Source: Bifidobacterium olomucense (GTDB lineage: Bacteria; Actinomycetota; Actinomycetes; Actinomycetales; Bifidobacteriaceae). Taken from it: 64,000 bases of DNA. The notes beneath the pieces are model-generated. The model saw only the letters and a program-made list of their open reading frames with translations, had not been told where the DNA came from and did no database searches. Positions 1 through 9,323 of this stretch are shown one piece after another (within the stretch, counting starts at the first letter, position 1; every line of letters begins with the position of its first letter). Made by a program: the position numbers and the translations under genes. The DNA is taken from assembly GCF_012932375.1 (NCBI RefSeq), contig NZ_JAAIIG010000004.1, positions 62,001 through 126,000 on the forward strand, given 5' to 3'.

Positions 1-1074
1 TACGGTGAGGCCTTTGGCCATCTTCAATCCGCCGATATGTGTGGACACCCAAGCCGTGGCGATGATACCCAACGGTTTGCCGATCACCAATGCCACAATC
101 AAGGCGATAACCAGCGGCGACATCATCAGTGCAGGAGTGAGTTCGGCGAAATGCACTCCTGTCGCGAACAGCGCGAAAACCGGTAAGGCAAGCAGTGCGG
201 AGAACGGTTGGAGCTTGGAAGCATACCGTTCGGCGCGCGGAGTGAGTTCACCATGTATCTCGCGCGCGGGCGTAGACAGTCCCACCAGAACGCCGGCCAA
301 TGTGGGATGTATGCCGGCTTCGAACATCATCACCCATGCCAGAAGTCCCACAATGGCGACTGCCGGCCATGGCACTTTCTTCATTCGCACCAGATGCGCC
401 CAGATCAGCGCACAGACCGCAATGCCGATGAACCAATACCACGCGTTGACCGAGGAGAAGAACACAGCGATCAGAATAATGGCCAGCAGATCATCCACGG
501 TGGCGAGCGTCAGCAGAAAAGCGCGAATCGAACCGGGCAGGCCTTTGGCGAACAGAGCAAGCACCGCCAGAGAAAACGCGATATCCGTGGCGGTGGGAAC
601 AGCCCACCCGTGTGCGAGATCAGCAAAAGGAATGACACTGCCCGTAGTGGTAAGCACCACGCTTCCCGCGTTTCCCGGCCCATATGCGGAAAACAGGGCT
701 GCAACGGCTATGAACAATATCGGAGGAGCCATCATGCCTCCCACCGCGCACAGCATGGGCACGGCGGCGGCCTTCGGGTTAGACAGGGACCCGGTGGTGA
801 GTTCTTGCCTGAGCTCCAAACCGACGGTCAGGAAAAAGATGGTCAGTAATCCGTCTTGGGCCCAATGACCGATCGGCAAGTTGATATTGGTATACGGAAT
901 ACCGATATACGTTTCCGCTATGTTTTCGAACAGGTGGTAGGTCAACGGCAGATTCGCCGCTATCAGTCCGACAAACGCACAGCTCAGCATGATGAGTCCG
1001 GAGGCTCGGTCGGAGGCGGCGAGCCTTGTGATAGACGCCCATACGCCTCGTTGTGTACCGGTGGCCTGTGCCAT
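1..1074 (-). CDS. nhaA: Na+/H+ antiporter NhaA, C-terminus cut by window edge
   Basis: Inner-membrane sodium/proton antiporter for pH and sodium homeostasis. The 358 visible residues cover most of the family length (about 390), and the C-terminus lies outside the window. The translation has a hydrophobic multi-span pattern and the family signature ATDIAFSLAVLAL followed by TVDDLLAI, whose adjacent aspartates are the known ion-binding pair. The early motif TIFFLTVGLELRQEL is also typical. The ATG at 1074 is chosen because GGAAGGAG precedes it by about 5 bases. It reads away from the downstream end of the lyase gene at 1188, and no operon partner is visible. This assignment is firm. Confidence 0.95.
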   Translation of the reverse strand, partial: MAQATGTQRGVWASITRLAASDRASGLIMLSCAFVGLIAANLPLTYHLFENIAETYIGIPYTNINLPIGHWAQDGLLTIFFLTVGLELRQELTTGSLSNPKAAAVPMLCAVGGMMAPPILFIAVAALFSAYGPGNAGSVVLTTTGSVIPFADLAHGWAVPTATDIAFSLAVLALFAKGLPGSIRAFLLTLATVDDLLAIILIAVFFSSVNAWYWFIGIAVCALIWAHLVRMKKVPWPAVAIVGLLAWVMMFEAGIHPTLAGVLVGLSTPAREIHGELTPRAERYASKLQPFSALLALPVFALFATGVHFAELTPALMMSPLVIALIVALVIGKPLGIIATAWVSTHIGGLKMAKGLTV

Positions 1075-1187
1075 CGCCGCTCCTTCCGACTGCTTGCGTT
1101 CCCCTGGGACTGCCTATCCATAGTACGTCAGCGACAGCGGATGGTTATGCCGGGGGCTGAGCGCTAGCCTCCCGACGTGATTCCCGA

Positions 1188-2387
1188 CTATTTTCTGTCG
1201 GCTAACGCGCTTTCCATGTTGTTCAGTACACGTTTCAGCAAAGCCGTAGGACACGCGAGATTGATACGTTCAAAATAGTCGCCGGAACGCCCGAACAGCG
1301 AACCTTCATCGAACCAGACACGGGCTTTGAGGCGCATGAAGTCCCGCAATGCATCAGGCGTTTCAAATCCGAGTCCACGGCAGTCCAGCCATGCCAAATA
1401 TGTGCCTTCCGGCTCGATAAGGCGCAAGCCATCCACACGAGCGGCAAAATCCCGTACACAGGAAAGATTGCGTTCAAGCACCGTCATCAGCTCGTTCAGC
1501 CAACCTTCGGCATCATTGTAAGCGGCTTGACATGCCACAAGTCCGAAATGGCTGACAGTGAGACCGGCGATATTCTCTGCCGCCACGTCAAATCGGCACT
1601 TCAGCGATGGGTCGGGGATGATCACGTTCGAACACAGCAGGCCCGCCAAGTTGAATGTCTTGGTGGGTGCGGTGAACTCGAACAGATGCGAATGATATTG
1701 TTCTCCCAATGTGCCGAACATCGTAACCGGATGTCCCGGGTATGCGAAGTCGGCATGAATTTCATCGCACAACAGATACACGTCATGTTTCAGACAGATA
1801 TCACCGATGCGGCGCAATTCCCGCTCGCTCCACACACGGCCGACCGGATTGTGCGGATTGCACAGCATCATGGCCGTGCAACGGGGATCAGCGGCTTTGG
1901 CTTCCAGGTCATCAAAATCGATCGCATAACGGCCTGCCGCCTCATCCAGCACCAATTCATTGTCCAGAATAGTCAGACCATTGTGCTCAGCGGCAAACGT
2001 GAATGGGTAGTAAACCGGTCTTTGAATGATGACCTTGTCTCCCGGACGCGTAACCGCACGCAATGCGGTGTTCACGGCCGGCATAACGCCATCAGAAAGA
2101 CTCATCCATGCCGGGTTTACATCGAAATCATGACGCCGACGCATCCAGCCGGTTACGGCCTCAAAATACTCGTCAGGCGCATAGTCATATCCGAATACAT
2201 CATGTGCGGCGGCCTCCACCAACGCTGAAACAATTTCCGGTGCCGGCTTGAATTCCATATCGGCTACGGATAACGGGATCACGTCACGAGAATTCTGCCC
2301 CATCGTCTCTTCGATTTCATGCCACTTGATCGAAGTGGATCCATGACGTTCAAGAATCGAGTCGAAATCGTATCGAGACTGTTGCAT
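1188..2387 (-). CDS. MalY/PatB-type PLP-dependent C-S lyase (aminotransferase class I/II)
   Basis: Cytosolic pyridoxal-phosphate enzyme of fold type I, 399 residues from the chosen start. Family members cleave cystathionine or cysteine to give homocysteine or sulfide, pyruvate and ammonia. The N-terminal SVADMEF, the LCNPHNPVGRVW segment and the CDEIHADF segment are MalY/PatB hallmarks. The cofactor lysine lies in APTKTFNLAGL. An ATG in the same frame exists at 2435, but the ATG at 2387 has GGGAGG about 8 bases upstream and gives the usual family N-terminus. The exact substrate cannot be read from sequence; cystathionine beta-lyase is likely. It stands alone, with tRNA genes behind its start. 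Confidence 0.9.
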   Translation of the reverse strand: MQQSRYDFDSILERHGSTSIKWHEIEETMGQNSRDVIPLSVADMEFKPAPEIVSALVEAAAHDVFGYDYAPDEYFEAVTGWMRRRHDFDVNPAWMSLSDGVMPAVNTALRAVTRPGDKVIIQRPVYYPFTFAAEHNGLTILDNELVLDEAAGRYAIDFDDLEAKAADPRCTAMMLCNPHNPVGRVWSERELRRIGDICLKHDVYLLCDEIHADFAYPGHPVTMFGTLGEQYHSHLFEFTAPTKTFNLAGLLCSNVIIPDPSLKCRFDVAAENIAGLTVSHFGLVACQAAYNDAEGWLNELMTVLERNLSCVRDFAARVDGLRLIEPEGTYLAWLDCRGLGFETPDALRDFMRLKARVWFDEGSLFGRSGDYFERINLACPTALLKRVLNNMESALADRK

Positions 2388-2505
2388 CTTTGCCGCCTCC
2401 CGTTTCCTTCTTTCGGGCAAGAATCTGACTGCCAAGGCAATCGAATTCGCCGGAATGGCTTCCGAACCGCGGCAATGCGCGGAATCGGCTTGTATTCGTG
2501 AATTG

Positions 2506-2540
2506 GAAAAGCCTCGAAAGCATTTCGCTTCCGAGGCTTT
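2506..2540 (-). terminator. Terminator after the tRNA-Arg pair
   Basis: An imperfect stem whose arms begin AAAGCCTCG and end CGAGGCTTTT (minus strand) with one bulge sits just beyond the second tRNA-Arg. Four T residues close it. Its position and T-run fit an intrinsic terminator for the tRNA transcript. Confidence 0.65.
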
Positions 2541-2544
2541 ATCG

Positions 2545-2618
2545 TGCGCGAGACAGGATTCGAACCTGCGACCTGCTGATCCGTAGTCAGCTGCTCTAAT
2601 CCGCTGGGCTACTCGCGC
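2545..2618 (-). tRNA. tRNA-Arg(ACG), distal copy
   Basis: A 74-nt cloverleaf with a 7-bp acceptor stem (GCGCGAG paired with CTCGCGC), discriminator A and no encoded CCA. The anticodon arm is GCTGA-CTACGGA-TCAGC, giving anticodon ACG, normally edited to ICG to read CGU/CGC/CGA. The T arm contains GGTTCGAATCC. It is identical to the copy at 2648-2721, so the pair is a recent tandem duplication or is kept uniform by gene conversion. Confidence 0.95.
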
Positions 2619-2647
2619 ATACCACTGTTTTCCCCGTGGTTCGGGAG

Positions 2648-2721
2648 TGCGCGAGACAGGATTCGAACCTGCGACCTGCTGATCCGTAGTCAGCTGCTCT
2701 AATCCGCTGGGCTACTCGCGC
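2648..2721 (-). tRNA. tRNA-Arg(ACG), promoter-proximal copy
   Basis: Identical 74-nt tRNA to the one at 2545-2618, separated from it by 29 bases. It has the same anticodon ACG, the same discriminator A and no CCA. The two are probably cotranscribed, ending at the hairpin at 2506-2540. Confidence 0.95.
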
Positions 2722-2864
2722 ATGTTGTCGTTCAAACAACTCGATTTATAATACACGTCATCCAGCTTCATGCAACTCGATGCCACTTACGGCGTGTCCC
2801 CAGTAATATCAACGGTTTTTGATTATTCAACGTCTATAACGATCGCTCACTATTATGAGAACAT

Positions 2865-4223
2865 TCAGCGATGATCCGCGCAATGAGCCTCTGAAGCGTG
2901 CAGCATCTTGGGTGCTCCGATACCTTCTACCGCATCGCGATCAACCACCACGCGCGCGATATCTTCCATACTGGGAAGACGAAACATCGTATCCTGCAGC
3001 GTATGCTCGATAATCGTGCGCAAACCACGCGCACCTATCCCCTGCCGTATGGCGGTGTCGGCTATCGTCCGAATCGCCTTGTTGGTAAATTGCAGGTCCA
3101 CGCCGTCCACGGCAAACAGCTTCTTATATTGCTTGATCAGCGCATTTGTCGGCTGCGTCAATATCGCAGTCAAATCATCGGCCGTCAATTCATGGAGCAC
3201 GCTGATCACCGGCAAACGTCCGATGAATTCAGGGAGCAGTCCGAATTCGGAAAGATCGTCGGCGTTGACCTGCTCCAGCAAATCTCCATCCGAGACCTCT
3301 TCCTGTTCCCAACGTGATGAGAATCCCGTTTCCCGCCGTCCCAAACGTTTGCGGACAATATCCGCAAGTCCGACGAACGCTCCGCCACAGATGAACAACA
3401 CATCTCGCGTGTCCATTTGCACGGTATCTTGATCCTTGTGCTTGCGAGTGCCTTCCATCGGCACTGAAGCGATGGTGCCTTCCAAAATCTTGAGCAACGC
3501 CTGCTGCACGCCCTCACCGGATACGTCGCGCGTAATCGAGGTGTTTTCGCCGGTTTTCCGGGCGATTTTGTCGATTTCATCGATATAGACAATGCCGTGC
3601 TGCGCCCTGGCGACGTCACCATCCGCAGCTTGCAACAGCCGCTGGAGCACAGTCTCCACATCATCGCCCACATACCCGGCCTCGGTCAATGTCGTGGCGT
3701 CCGTGATGACGAATGGCACGTTCATCACTTTGGCCAAGGATTGCGCCAGATAAGTCTTGCCCACACCTGTGGGGCCGAGCAGCAGAATATTTGACTTGGC
3801 CACCTCCACGCCAGCCAGCGGATCGTTGCGTTGCCGGTCGAGAGATGTCGCACTGCGCAGCGGCAATTCGGTGGCACCGCCGTCGCCTTCGGCCTGCGCC
3901 CAACGCGCAGCAGACTGGCTGAGCTCCATATTCACACGCTTGTAATGGTTGTACACAGCTACGGCCAATGCCCTCTTGGCGTCTTCCTGGCCGACGACAT
4001 ATTGGTTGAGGTAGTCGAAGATCTGTGTGGGCTTGGGTAGGATCAGCGCATTGACCTGCGCGTCTTTGATGCGTTCTTCCGAGATGATGTCCAGACACAG
4101 ACCAATGCATTCGTCGCAGATGGAAGCGTTGGGCCCAGCCACCAGCTTTCTGACCTGATGTTCGGTTTTACCGCAGAACGTGCAACGTGGAATGTCTTCG
4201 TTGTAGCTCACCACACGTCCCAT
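2865..4223 (-). CDS. clpX: ClpX, ATP-dependent unfoldase of the Clp protease
   Basis: AAA+ unfoldase that recognises substrates and feeds them into ClpP. 452 residues. The N-terminal zinc-binding domain has Cys14, Cys17, Cys36 and Cys39 (CTFC and CDEC). The Walker A motif GPTGVGKT is near residue 150, Walker B (IVYIDEIDK) follows, and a GYVG pore loop is present. The ClpP-docking loop usually reads IGF or LGF; here the matching place reads TGF in RRETGF. The ATG at 4223 is preferred over upstream in-frame codons because AAAGGAG precedes it and it gives the normal ClpX start. It lies downstream of clpP2 on the same strand, with a hairpin between them. Confidence 0.96.
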   Translation of the reverse strand: MGRVVSYNEDIPRCTFCGKTEHQVRKLVAGPNASICDECIGLCLDIISEERIKDAQVNALILPKPTQIFDYLNQYVVGQEDAKRALAVAVYNHYKRVNMELSQSAARWAQAEGDGGATELPLRSATSLDRQRNDPLAGVEVAKSNILLLGPTGVGKTYLAQSLAKVMNVPFVITDATTLTEAGYVGDDVETVLQRLLQAADGDVARAQHGIVYIDEIDKIARKTGENTSITRDVSGEGVQQALLKILEGTIASVPMEGTRKHKDQDTVQMDTRDVLFICGGAFVGLADIVRKRLGRRETGFSSRWEQEEVSDGDLLEQVNADDLSEFGLLPEFIGRLPVISVLHELTADDLTAILTQPTNALIKQYKKLFAVDGVDLQFTNKAIRTIADTAIRQGIGARGLRTIIEHTLQDTMFRLPSMEDIARVVVDRDAVEGIGAPKMLHASEAHCADHR

Positions 4224-4270
4224 ACACGTCTCCTTTGCCTGTGCGCAACGCGTTAACTCCCTAGTACCAC

Positions 4271-4302
4271 AATACCCCCGGGCCAAGCGGTCCGGGGGTA
4301 TT
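4271..4302 (-). terminator. Hairpin between clpP2 and clpX
   Basis: An 11-bp perfect stem (AATACCCCCGG and its complement) with a 10-base loop lies between the clpP2 stop and the clpX start. There is no strong T-run on either strand. It may be a partial terminator or an mRNA-stabilising end that separates clpP1P2 expression from clpX. Confidence 0.55.
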
Positions 4303-4348
4303 TCAGCGGTATGATGTGAACGTTCTCAATCGTCACCGATCATGACGA

Positions 4349-5065
4349 TTACTGACGATGCTCCAGCACCTCGTCCACCAATCCATATTCCTTGGCCTCA
4401 GGGGCTGTCAAGAAGGTATCCACTTCGATATCACGACGAATCTTCTCGACATCCTGACCGGTATGCTTAGCCAGCGTATTCTCCAGCCATTCACGCATGC
4501 GCAGCATTTCCTTGGCCTGAATCTCGATTTCCGTGGCCTTGCCGAATCCTTGATCGATAGCCGGCTGGTGGATCAGCACACGGGCGTTCGGCAGCATAAG
4601 TCGCTTGCCTTTGGCACCGGATGCAAGCAGGATAGCCGCAGCCGAAGCAGCCTGACCGAGGCATACGGTCTGCACGTCCGGCTTGATGTACTGCATGGTG
4701 TCATAGATAGCAGTCATGGCCGTCATCGAGCCGCCGGGCGAGTTGATATACATCATCACGTCACGGTTGGGATCCTGAGATTCAAGAACCAGCAGCTGAG
4801 CCATCACATCATCGGCCGAAGCATCATCAACCTGCACGCCCAAGAAAATGATGCGGTCCTCGAACAGGCGGGAATAGGCATCCTGCGTTTTCATGCCGTA
4901 CGGGGTCTTCTCCACGAACTGCGGCATGACATAACGGTTGGAGGGCATTGCGGTACGCTGCGCTTGCGCTTCGGCACGCAGTGCCGCGGGCATGAAGCCC
5001 ACGACCCCTTGACGGCCTGCCAGATGCTCGGCACGGCTTACGAACTTCGCTTCTTCACTTGCCAT
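4349..5065 (-). CDS. clpP2: ClpP2, serine peptidase subunit of Clp
   Basis: Second of two ClpP subunits. In actinobacteria ClpP1 and ClpP2 form a mixed tetradecamer that degrades proteins delivered by ClpX or ClpC. 238 residues. The fold marker YINSPGGS, the nucleophile region GQAASAAA with catalytic Ser, and the His-containing ARVLIHQPA segment are present, followed by the Asp in RDIEVDTFLTAPEA. A GTG at 5074 overlaps the clpP1 stop in the same frame, but the ATG at 5065 has GGGGAG 8 bases upstream and is the better start. It is translationally close to clpP1, with five bases between them. Confidence 0.95.
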   Translation of the reverse strand: MASEEAKFVSRAEHLAGRQGVVGFMPAALRAEAQAQRTAMPSNRYVMPQFVEKTPYGMKTQDAYSRLFEDRIIFLGVQVDDASADDVMAQLLVLESQDPNRDVMMYINSPGGSMTAMTAIYDTMQYIKPDVQTVCLGQAASAAAILLASGAKGKRLMLPNARVLIHQPAIDQGFGKATEIEIQAKEMLRMREWLENTLAKHTGQDVEKIRRDIEVDTFLTAPEAKEYGLVDEVLEHRQ

Positions 5066-5070
5066 GGCTC

Positions 5071-5694
5071 TCACTCCCCTTTACGATCGTTGCCGATGGT
5101 GTCCGGCGTGGTCACCAGCTTGTCCACGAAACCGTATGCCAAGGCTTCTTCAGCGGTAAACCAATGGTCGTATTCGTTGTCACGGTAGATCTCCTCAACC
5201 GTGTGACCGGTCTGCGTTGCGGTCAGCTCGGCAAGGGTCTTCTTCATATCCATGATGAGCTCGGCATTGATACGTACATCGGTAGTAGTACCGCCTATGC
5301 CGCCAGAAGGCTGATGCATCAGGACTCGGGCGTGTGAAGTCAGATAACGCTTGCCGGGCGTACCGGAACTCAGCAGGAACTGGCCCATCGATGCGCACAT
5401 GCCCAGGCCCACAGTAGCCACATCCGGCTCGATGAGCTGCATCGTATCATAGATGGCCATGCCGGCGGTGATGGATCCACCCGGCGAATTGATGTACAGC
5501 CAGATGTCCTTCTTCGGATCCTCGGCGGCCAGCATCAACAGCTGCGCGCAGATGCGGTTGGCCATATCGTCCTTGACTTCCTCACCCATCCAGATGATAC
5601 GGTCCTTCAACAGACGGCTGAAAATCGGGTCCACGGGGCCGGCCGATGCGTCTGCGCCCGCCATGGCCGGTAAGGTCGCAAAGGTATTGCTCAC
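5071..5694 (-). CDS. clpP1: ClpP1, serine peptidase subunit of Clp
   Basis: First gene of the clpP pair, 207 residues. It shows YINSPGGS, the catalytic Ser in [14 protein letters not shown], the His in [11 protein letters not shown] and the Asp in [15 protein letters not shown]. It starts with GTG at 5694, preceded by AAGGAG about 7 bases upstream. It forms an operon with clpP2, and clpX follows. A small dyad, GAACATTGTTC, lies at 5720-5730 just upstream and could be an operator. In related actinobacteria these genes answer to ClgR, but I do not see a convincing ClgR box. Confidence 0.95.
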   Translation of the reverse strand: MSNTFATLPAMAGADASAGPVDPIFSRLLKDRIIWMGEEVKDDMANRICAQLLMLAAEDPKKDIWLYINSPGGSITAGMAIYDTMQLIEPDVATVGLGMCASMGQFLLSSGTPGKRYLTSHARVLMHQPSGGIGGTTTDVRINAELIMDMKKTLAELTATQTGHTVEEIYRDNEYDHWFTAEEALAYGFVDKLVTTPDTIGNDRKGE

Positions 5695-5810
5695 CTTGAA
5701 TCTCCTTAACTTATAACTCGAACATTGTTCAGACTACCGCCTTGAAGCGACGGAAGACCACTCATATCCATGATTTCGGCGGCCAGCGTAGGAAAAAGAC
5801 GACTTATCGA

Positions 5811-6194
5811 TCATTCCATAGCGTCAAGCACATCATCGATCAGCAGACGTTCCTGCGCTTGATTTCCCACATGCTTCAACCTCGGAAAACGGCGTTCGGC
5901 ATTGGCGGGACTGGCGTCGGCCGCACGTGCCACGTTCGATTTGCTCACACCTCGTGCCACGCTCTTTTCCGCAAGGCGGTCCACCAATGAATCAGCGACT
6001 TGCCGCATCCGTTCCGCCACCCACAACTGTGCTACATCCTGACTCAGACCATAATCTTCAGCCAGTTCACTCGATGCCTCCTGTATGGCAGCCCAGAGCA
6101 CCATAAACGGTTTGCGGTAATATGCGATCTGCTCGGTCAACGGCTCATGTCCCAACGTTTCCAACGCTTTACGATCTTCGGCATTCGCGGACAA
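5811..6194 (-). CDS. Small conserved-type hypothetical protein with HTH-like segment
   Basis: I do not recognise this 127-residue protein. It is mostly helical and charged, without signal peptide or membrane span. Near residues 80-105 is a stretch (GVSKSNVARAADASPANAER) that could be a helix-turn-helix. The start is a TTG at 6194 with GGGGAG 6 bases upstream; no better ATG exists in frame. It sits between the ClC gene and clpP1 on the same strand, 38 bases after the ClC stop, so it may be cotranscribed with ClC. A DNA-binding role is only a guess. Confidence 0.6.
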   Translation of the reverse strand: MSANAEDRKALETLGHEPLTEQIAYYRKPFMVLWAAIQEASSELAEDYGLSQDVAQLWVAERMRQVADSLVDRLAEKSVARGVSKSNVARAADASPANAERRFPRLKHVGNQAQERLLIDDVLDAME

Positions 6195-6232
6195 ATGTAG
6201 CTCCCCTCACCTTTTTGTGTCTCGACAATGCG

Positions 6233-7705
6233 TTACCGCTGCGATCGAGTGAGCAGCCACTTCGAAATCAGCGCGGACACGGCTACGGCACATCCCACAG
6301 GTACGAAGAACGTGATGGGCGCTTCCGTCAATTCCATGACCAGACACATGGCCATCAACGGTGCCTGCTGGGATGCAGCCAACAACGCAGCAGCTCCAAT
6401 CAGCGCGCATGCCGTTACCGAATCGGCAGGAAAAGCGAACATCCATACCAGTCCCAGCAACGCTCCCAGTGTCGAACCCAATGCTATGCCGGGCTGCAGC
6501 ACGCCGCCCGACGCTCCGGAGCGAATGGTCATCAGGGTGGCGAAAACCTTAGCTGCAAAAGTCAAAGCGAGTATGCCCGCAATCACTCCCGCATGATTCA
6601 TCGTCAGCACCGTGCCGGCATCGGGCGCGAATCCCAATCCCCACCCATCGGCCAAGGAATCGATCCAAGAATGGACTCCGGTTCCGGTAGAGGCCGTCAT
6701 ACCGGTGGCGGAGGTCTCGTTCGCCAACAACGTCCACGGTGAAGCGGCAGTCGAGGCCTGCGATTGCGCGGCACCGGAGTCGCCGGCGATTTGCGGAATA
6801 AAGGTGCTGAATCCAAGTTGCGCGGCGGCACGACCGTTCCCCATGACCTGAGGTGCGAACACCGCCAACAGTCCGGTGATCAAACCAGCCAAAGGCATCT
6901 GCCAGAGAATGCCTTTACCGTCGGGCTTATGAGATTCCGCCCATGATGAACCCTTTCGGAACAGTGCGCCTGCCGCACCGCAAGCCATGCCGCACAGCAA
7001 TGCGAACAACATCAGACTCGGCGTTGATTCAGGCTGCATGGTGGTGATGTCATAAAACGTATGGTGGCCTTTGATCAGCGTTGCCGTGAACGCGGCCACC
7101 GAAGACATGCCGAGTCCGAATGCCGCTGTTTCCAAGGTCACATCAGCAAGCAGGATCTCCACTGCGAAAAACATGCCAGCCAACGGCGCATTGTAGACGC
7201 CGCCAAGGCCTGCGCCGGCCGCCACGGCAACCACCATGTGCCGGTCGATGCCGTGTCCGGCGTCGAGATGGAACAGGTCGCAGAATCGTTGGGCAAGCAT
7301 GGCACCCAGCTCGCGTGGGGCTACTTCTCGTCCGATGGAAGCGCCGGTGCCTACTATGAAAATCTGCAATACCACATGCAGCATGGTCTGCCAGATGGGC
7401 ATTTGTTCTCCTCTGACAGCCTTCTTGACCGACGGCACCTTGGTGGTCTTGTTGCGCAACAGGTACCAAATCACGCTCGCGAAAGTCAATCCGAGCGTCA
7501 CCGAAATGACACGACGAATGGCAGGCACGCCGAATGGACCAGGCTGACCTGCGCCCTCGACGTATCCAAGCATGAGTTGCTCGACGCCGTAGAGCAGCAG
7601 GGTCAGCAGACCGGCCCCTGCACCGATCAACATTCCCAGTATCACGGTTGCGGCGGCAAGCCATCCCAAACGTCTGGCATTGATGATTCGCGCAACGTCA
7701 CCCAT
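6233..7705 (-). CDS. ClC-family chloride channel or H+/Cl- antiporter
   Basis: Integral membrane protein, about 490 residues, with many hydrophobic spans. Three ClC selectivity-filter regions are recognisable: GTGASIGREVAP (GREGP-like, keeping the gating glutamate of GRE), GGVYNAPLAG, and GASGGVLQPGIALG. The retained gating Glu fits either an exchanger or a channel; the second proton glutamate cannot be judged by eye. Possible ATG starts are at 7735, 7717 and 7705. The last has GGGAG 5 bases upstream and is chosen with moderate confidence. In gut bacteria ClC exchangers support acid resistance, which is plausible but inferred here. Confidence 0.88.
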   Translation of the reverse strand: MGDVARIINARRLGWLAAATVILGMLIGAGAGLLTLLLYGVEQLMLGYVEGAGQPGPFGVPAIRRVISVTLGLTFASVIWYLLRNKTTKVPSVKKAVRGEQMPIWQTMLHVVLQIFIVGTGASIGREVAPRELGAMLAQRFCDLFHLDAGHGIDRHMVVAVAAGAGLGGVYNAPLAGMFFAVEILLADVTLETAAFGLGMSSVAAFTATLIKGHHTFYDITTMQPESTPSLMLFALLCGMACGAAGALFRKGSSWAESHKPDGKGILWQMPLAGLITGLLAVFAPQVMGNGRAAAQLGFSTFIPQIAGDSGAAQSQASTAASPWTLLANETSATGMTASTGTGVHSWIDSLADGWGLGFAPDAGTVLTMNHAGVIAGILALTFAAKVFATLMTIRSGASGGVLQPGIALGSTLGALLGLVWMFAFPADSVTACALIGAAALLAASQQAPLMAMCLVMELTEAPITFFVPVGCAVAVSALISKWLLTRSQR

Positions 7706-7797
7706 CTCATCTCCCATTTTTCGTTTTACCCACATCGATGCTATTGCAAGACATACCTAGGAAAACAATCCCCTCACGCACCAGCGCTACGTACCAA

Positions 7798-7830
7798 ACG
7801 AAAAAGCCCGGAACCATAATGGTCCCGGGC
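7798..7830 (-). terminator. Terminator of the trigger factor gene
   Basis: On the minus strand, a GC-rich stem with arms GCCCGGGACC and GGTTCCGGGC and a short loop is followed directly by five T residues. It lies about 55 bases after the tig stop. This is a classic intrinsic terminator. Confidence 0.85.
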
Positions 7831-7883
7831 CTGACAATCACGACATCACACCTGCAGACGGCAGATGCAACGGCGAATCATGC

Positions 7884-9269
7884 TCACTCGGCGTTCTCGG
7901 CCTTGTCCTCATCGGACTTGGACAGCTCGTCAGCCACAGTGGCGGCGGCGGAAGCAGCCTCCACGGATTCGGCTTCCTCATCCTCAGCAGCTTCACCGAG
8001 GAAGGCGGAGAGATCAACGGCCTCGCCGTCAGCGGTGAACTTGACAGCGCGCATGCCGGCCAGCAGACCCTTGGAGCGACCGACTTCCTGCACGGCGGAA
8101 CCGAGCTGGCCGTTCTTGATGATGGCCTGAATGAAGGCGTTCGGATCCATGCCGTACTGCTGAGCGATGGAAGCGAGGAAGTTGAACACATCGGCCTGAG
8201 AGACCTGAACATCCAGCTTCTCGGCCAGAGCGTCGAGCACCATCTGATCGCGCAGATCCTTCTCGACCGTCTTCTCGGCCTCGTCCTTCTGCTCCTTGGT
8301 GGCCTTCTCAGGATCCGGAGTCATGCCCTTGAGGTGCTCGGCAACCATGTTGGCCTTGACGCCCTTCGGCACCGGAATCTCCAGACCTTCCTGCAGCTTG
8401 GCGATGAAGGCATCGCGAGCCTCGGTGGCCTGACGGCCTTCGGCGTCCTGAGCGGCGGCCTTGCGAATGTCAGCCTTGAGCTCATCCAGCGTGTCGAACT
8501 CGGAAGCCTCGGAGGCGAACTCATCGTTCAGCTCCGGCAGCTCCTCAGCCTTCACGGAGTTGACCTTCACCTTGACGGTGGCCTTTTCGCCTTCATGCTC
8601 GCCAGCTTCCAGCGTGCCTTCGAAGGTGGTCTCCTCACCTGCGGACAGGCCGTCCAGAGCTTCATCCAGACCATCGAGCATGGTGTTGGAGCCCAGCTCG
8701 TAGCTCACGCCTTCCTGAGAGTCAACGGTTTCGCCGTCGATCTCGGCAGTCAGGTCGATGTTGGCGAAATCACCCTTGGCGGCCGGACGATCGACACCCA
8801 CCAGAGTACCGAAACGCTGACGCAGCGATTCCAGACGCTTGTCCACGTCCTCATCCTTGACTTCCGGCTTGGAGATGGCGATCTCCATGCCATCGAGCTC
8901 GGGCAGCTCGATATCGGGACGACGCTCGACGGTGGCGGTGAACTTCAGCTTGGTCTCATCCTTGGCGGAGGACGGCACATCCTGCACGTCGAACTCCGGC
9001 TGATCCATCGGACGAATCTTCTTCTCCTCCAGAGCCTTGGAGTACAGCTCCGGCACGGCGTCGTTCACGGCCTCACCGGCGACGGCGGCAAAGCCGATAC
9101 GCTGATCGATGATCTTGCCGGGCACGTGTCCCTTACGGAAGCCGGGCACGTTCACCTGCTTGGCGATTTCCTTACGAGCCTTGTCCAGATACGGGTCGAG
9201 CTCTTCCGGTTCAACGGTGACGGTGAGCTTCACCTTGGTGGGCTCGAGGTTACGAACGCTGATCTTCAC
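7884..9269 (-). CDS. tig: Trigger factor, ribosome-associated chaperone / prolyl isomerase
   Basis: Binds the ribosome near the exit tunnel and folds nascent chains. 461 residues, the usual length. The N-terminal ribosome-binding signature VPGFRKGHVPGKII is at about residues 42-55. A PPIase domain (around residues 155-245) and a long helical C-terminal domain follow. The C-terminal tail is very acidic and Ala/Glu/Ser-rich, as in other actinobacterial homologues. It starts with GTG at 9269, 8 bases after GAGGAG. It is a single-gene unit with its own terminator. Highly confident. Confidence 0.97.
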   Translation of the reverse strand: MKISVRNLEPTKVKLTVTVEPEELDPYLDKARKEIAKQVNVPGFRKGHVPGKIIDQRIGFAAVAGEAVNDAVPELYSKALEEKKIRPMDQPEFDVQDVPSSAKDETKLKFTATVERRPDIELPELDGMEIAISKPEVKDEDVDKRLESLRQRFGTLVGVDRPAAKGDFANIDLTAEIDGETVDSQEGVSYELGSNTMLDGLDEALDGLSAGEETTFEGTLEAGEHEGEKATVKVKVNSVKAEELPELNDEFASEASEFDTLDELKADIRKAAAQDAEGRQATEARDAFIAKLQEGLEIPVPKGVKANMVAEHLKGMTPDPEKATKEQKDEAEKTVEKDLRDQMVLDALAEKLDVQVSQADVFNFLASIAQQYGMDPNAFIQAIIKNGQLGSAVQEVGRSKGLLAGMRAVKFTADGEAVDLSAFLGEAAEDEEAESVEAASAAATVADELSKSDEDKAENAE

Positions 9270-9323
9270 GCTAATGACTCCTCAAAAGTCGTTATTTTCC
9301 TACAGTCTGCCGTTAGGCAACCT

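Noticed and set aside
5720..5730. LexA-like box before clpP1
   Set aside because: GAACATTGTTC resembles an SOS box, but the half-sites are one base too close together, and clp genes are not usual LexA targets.
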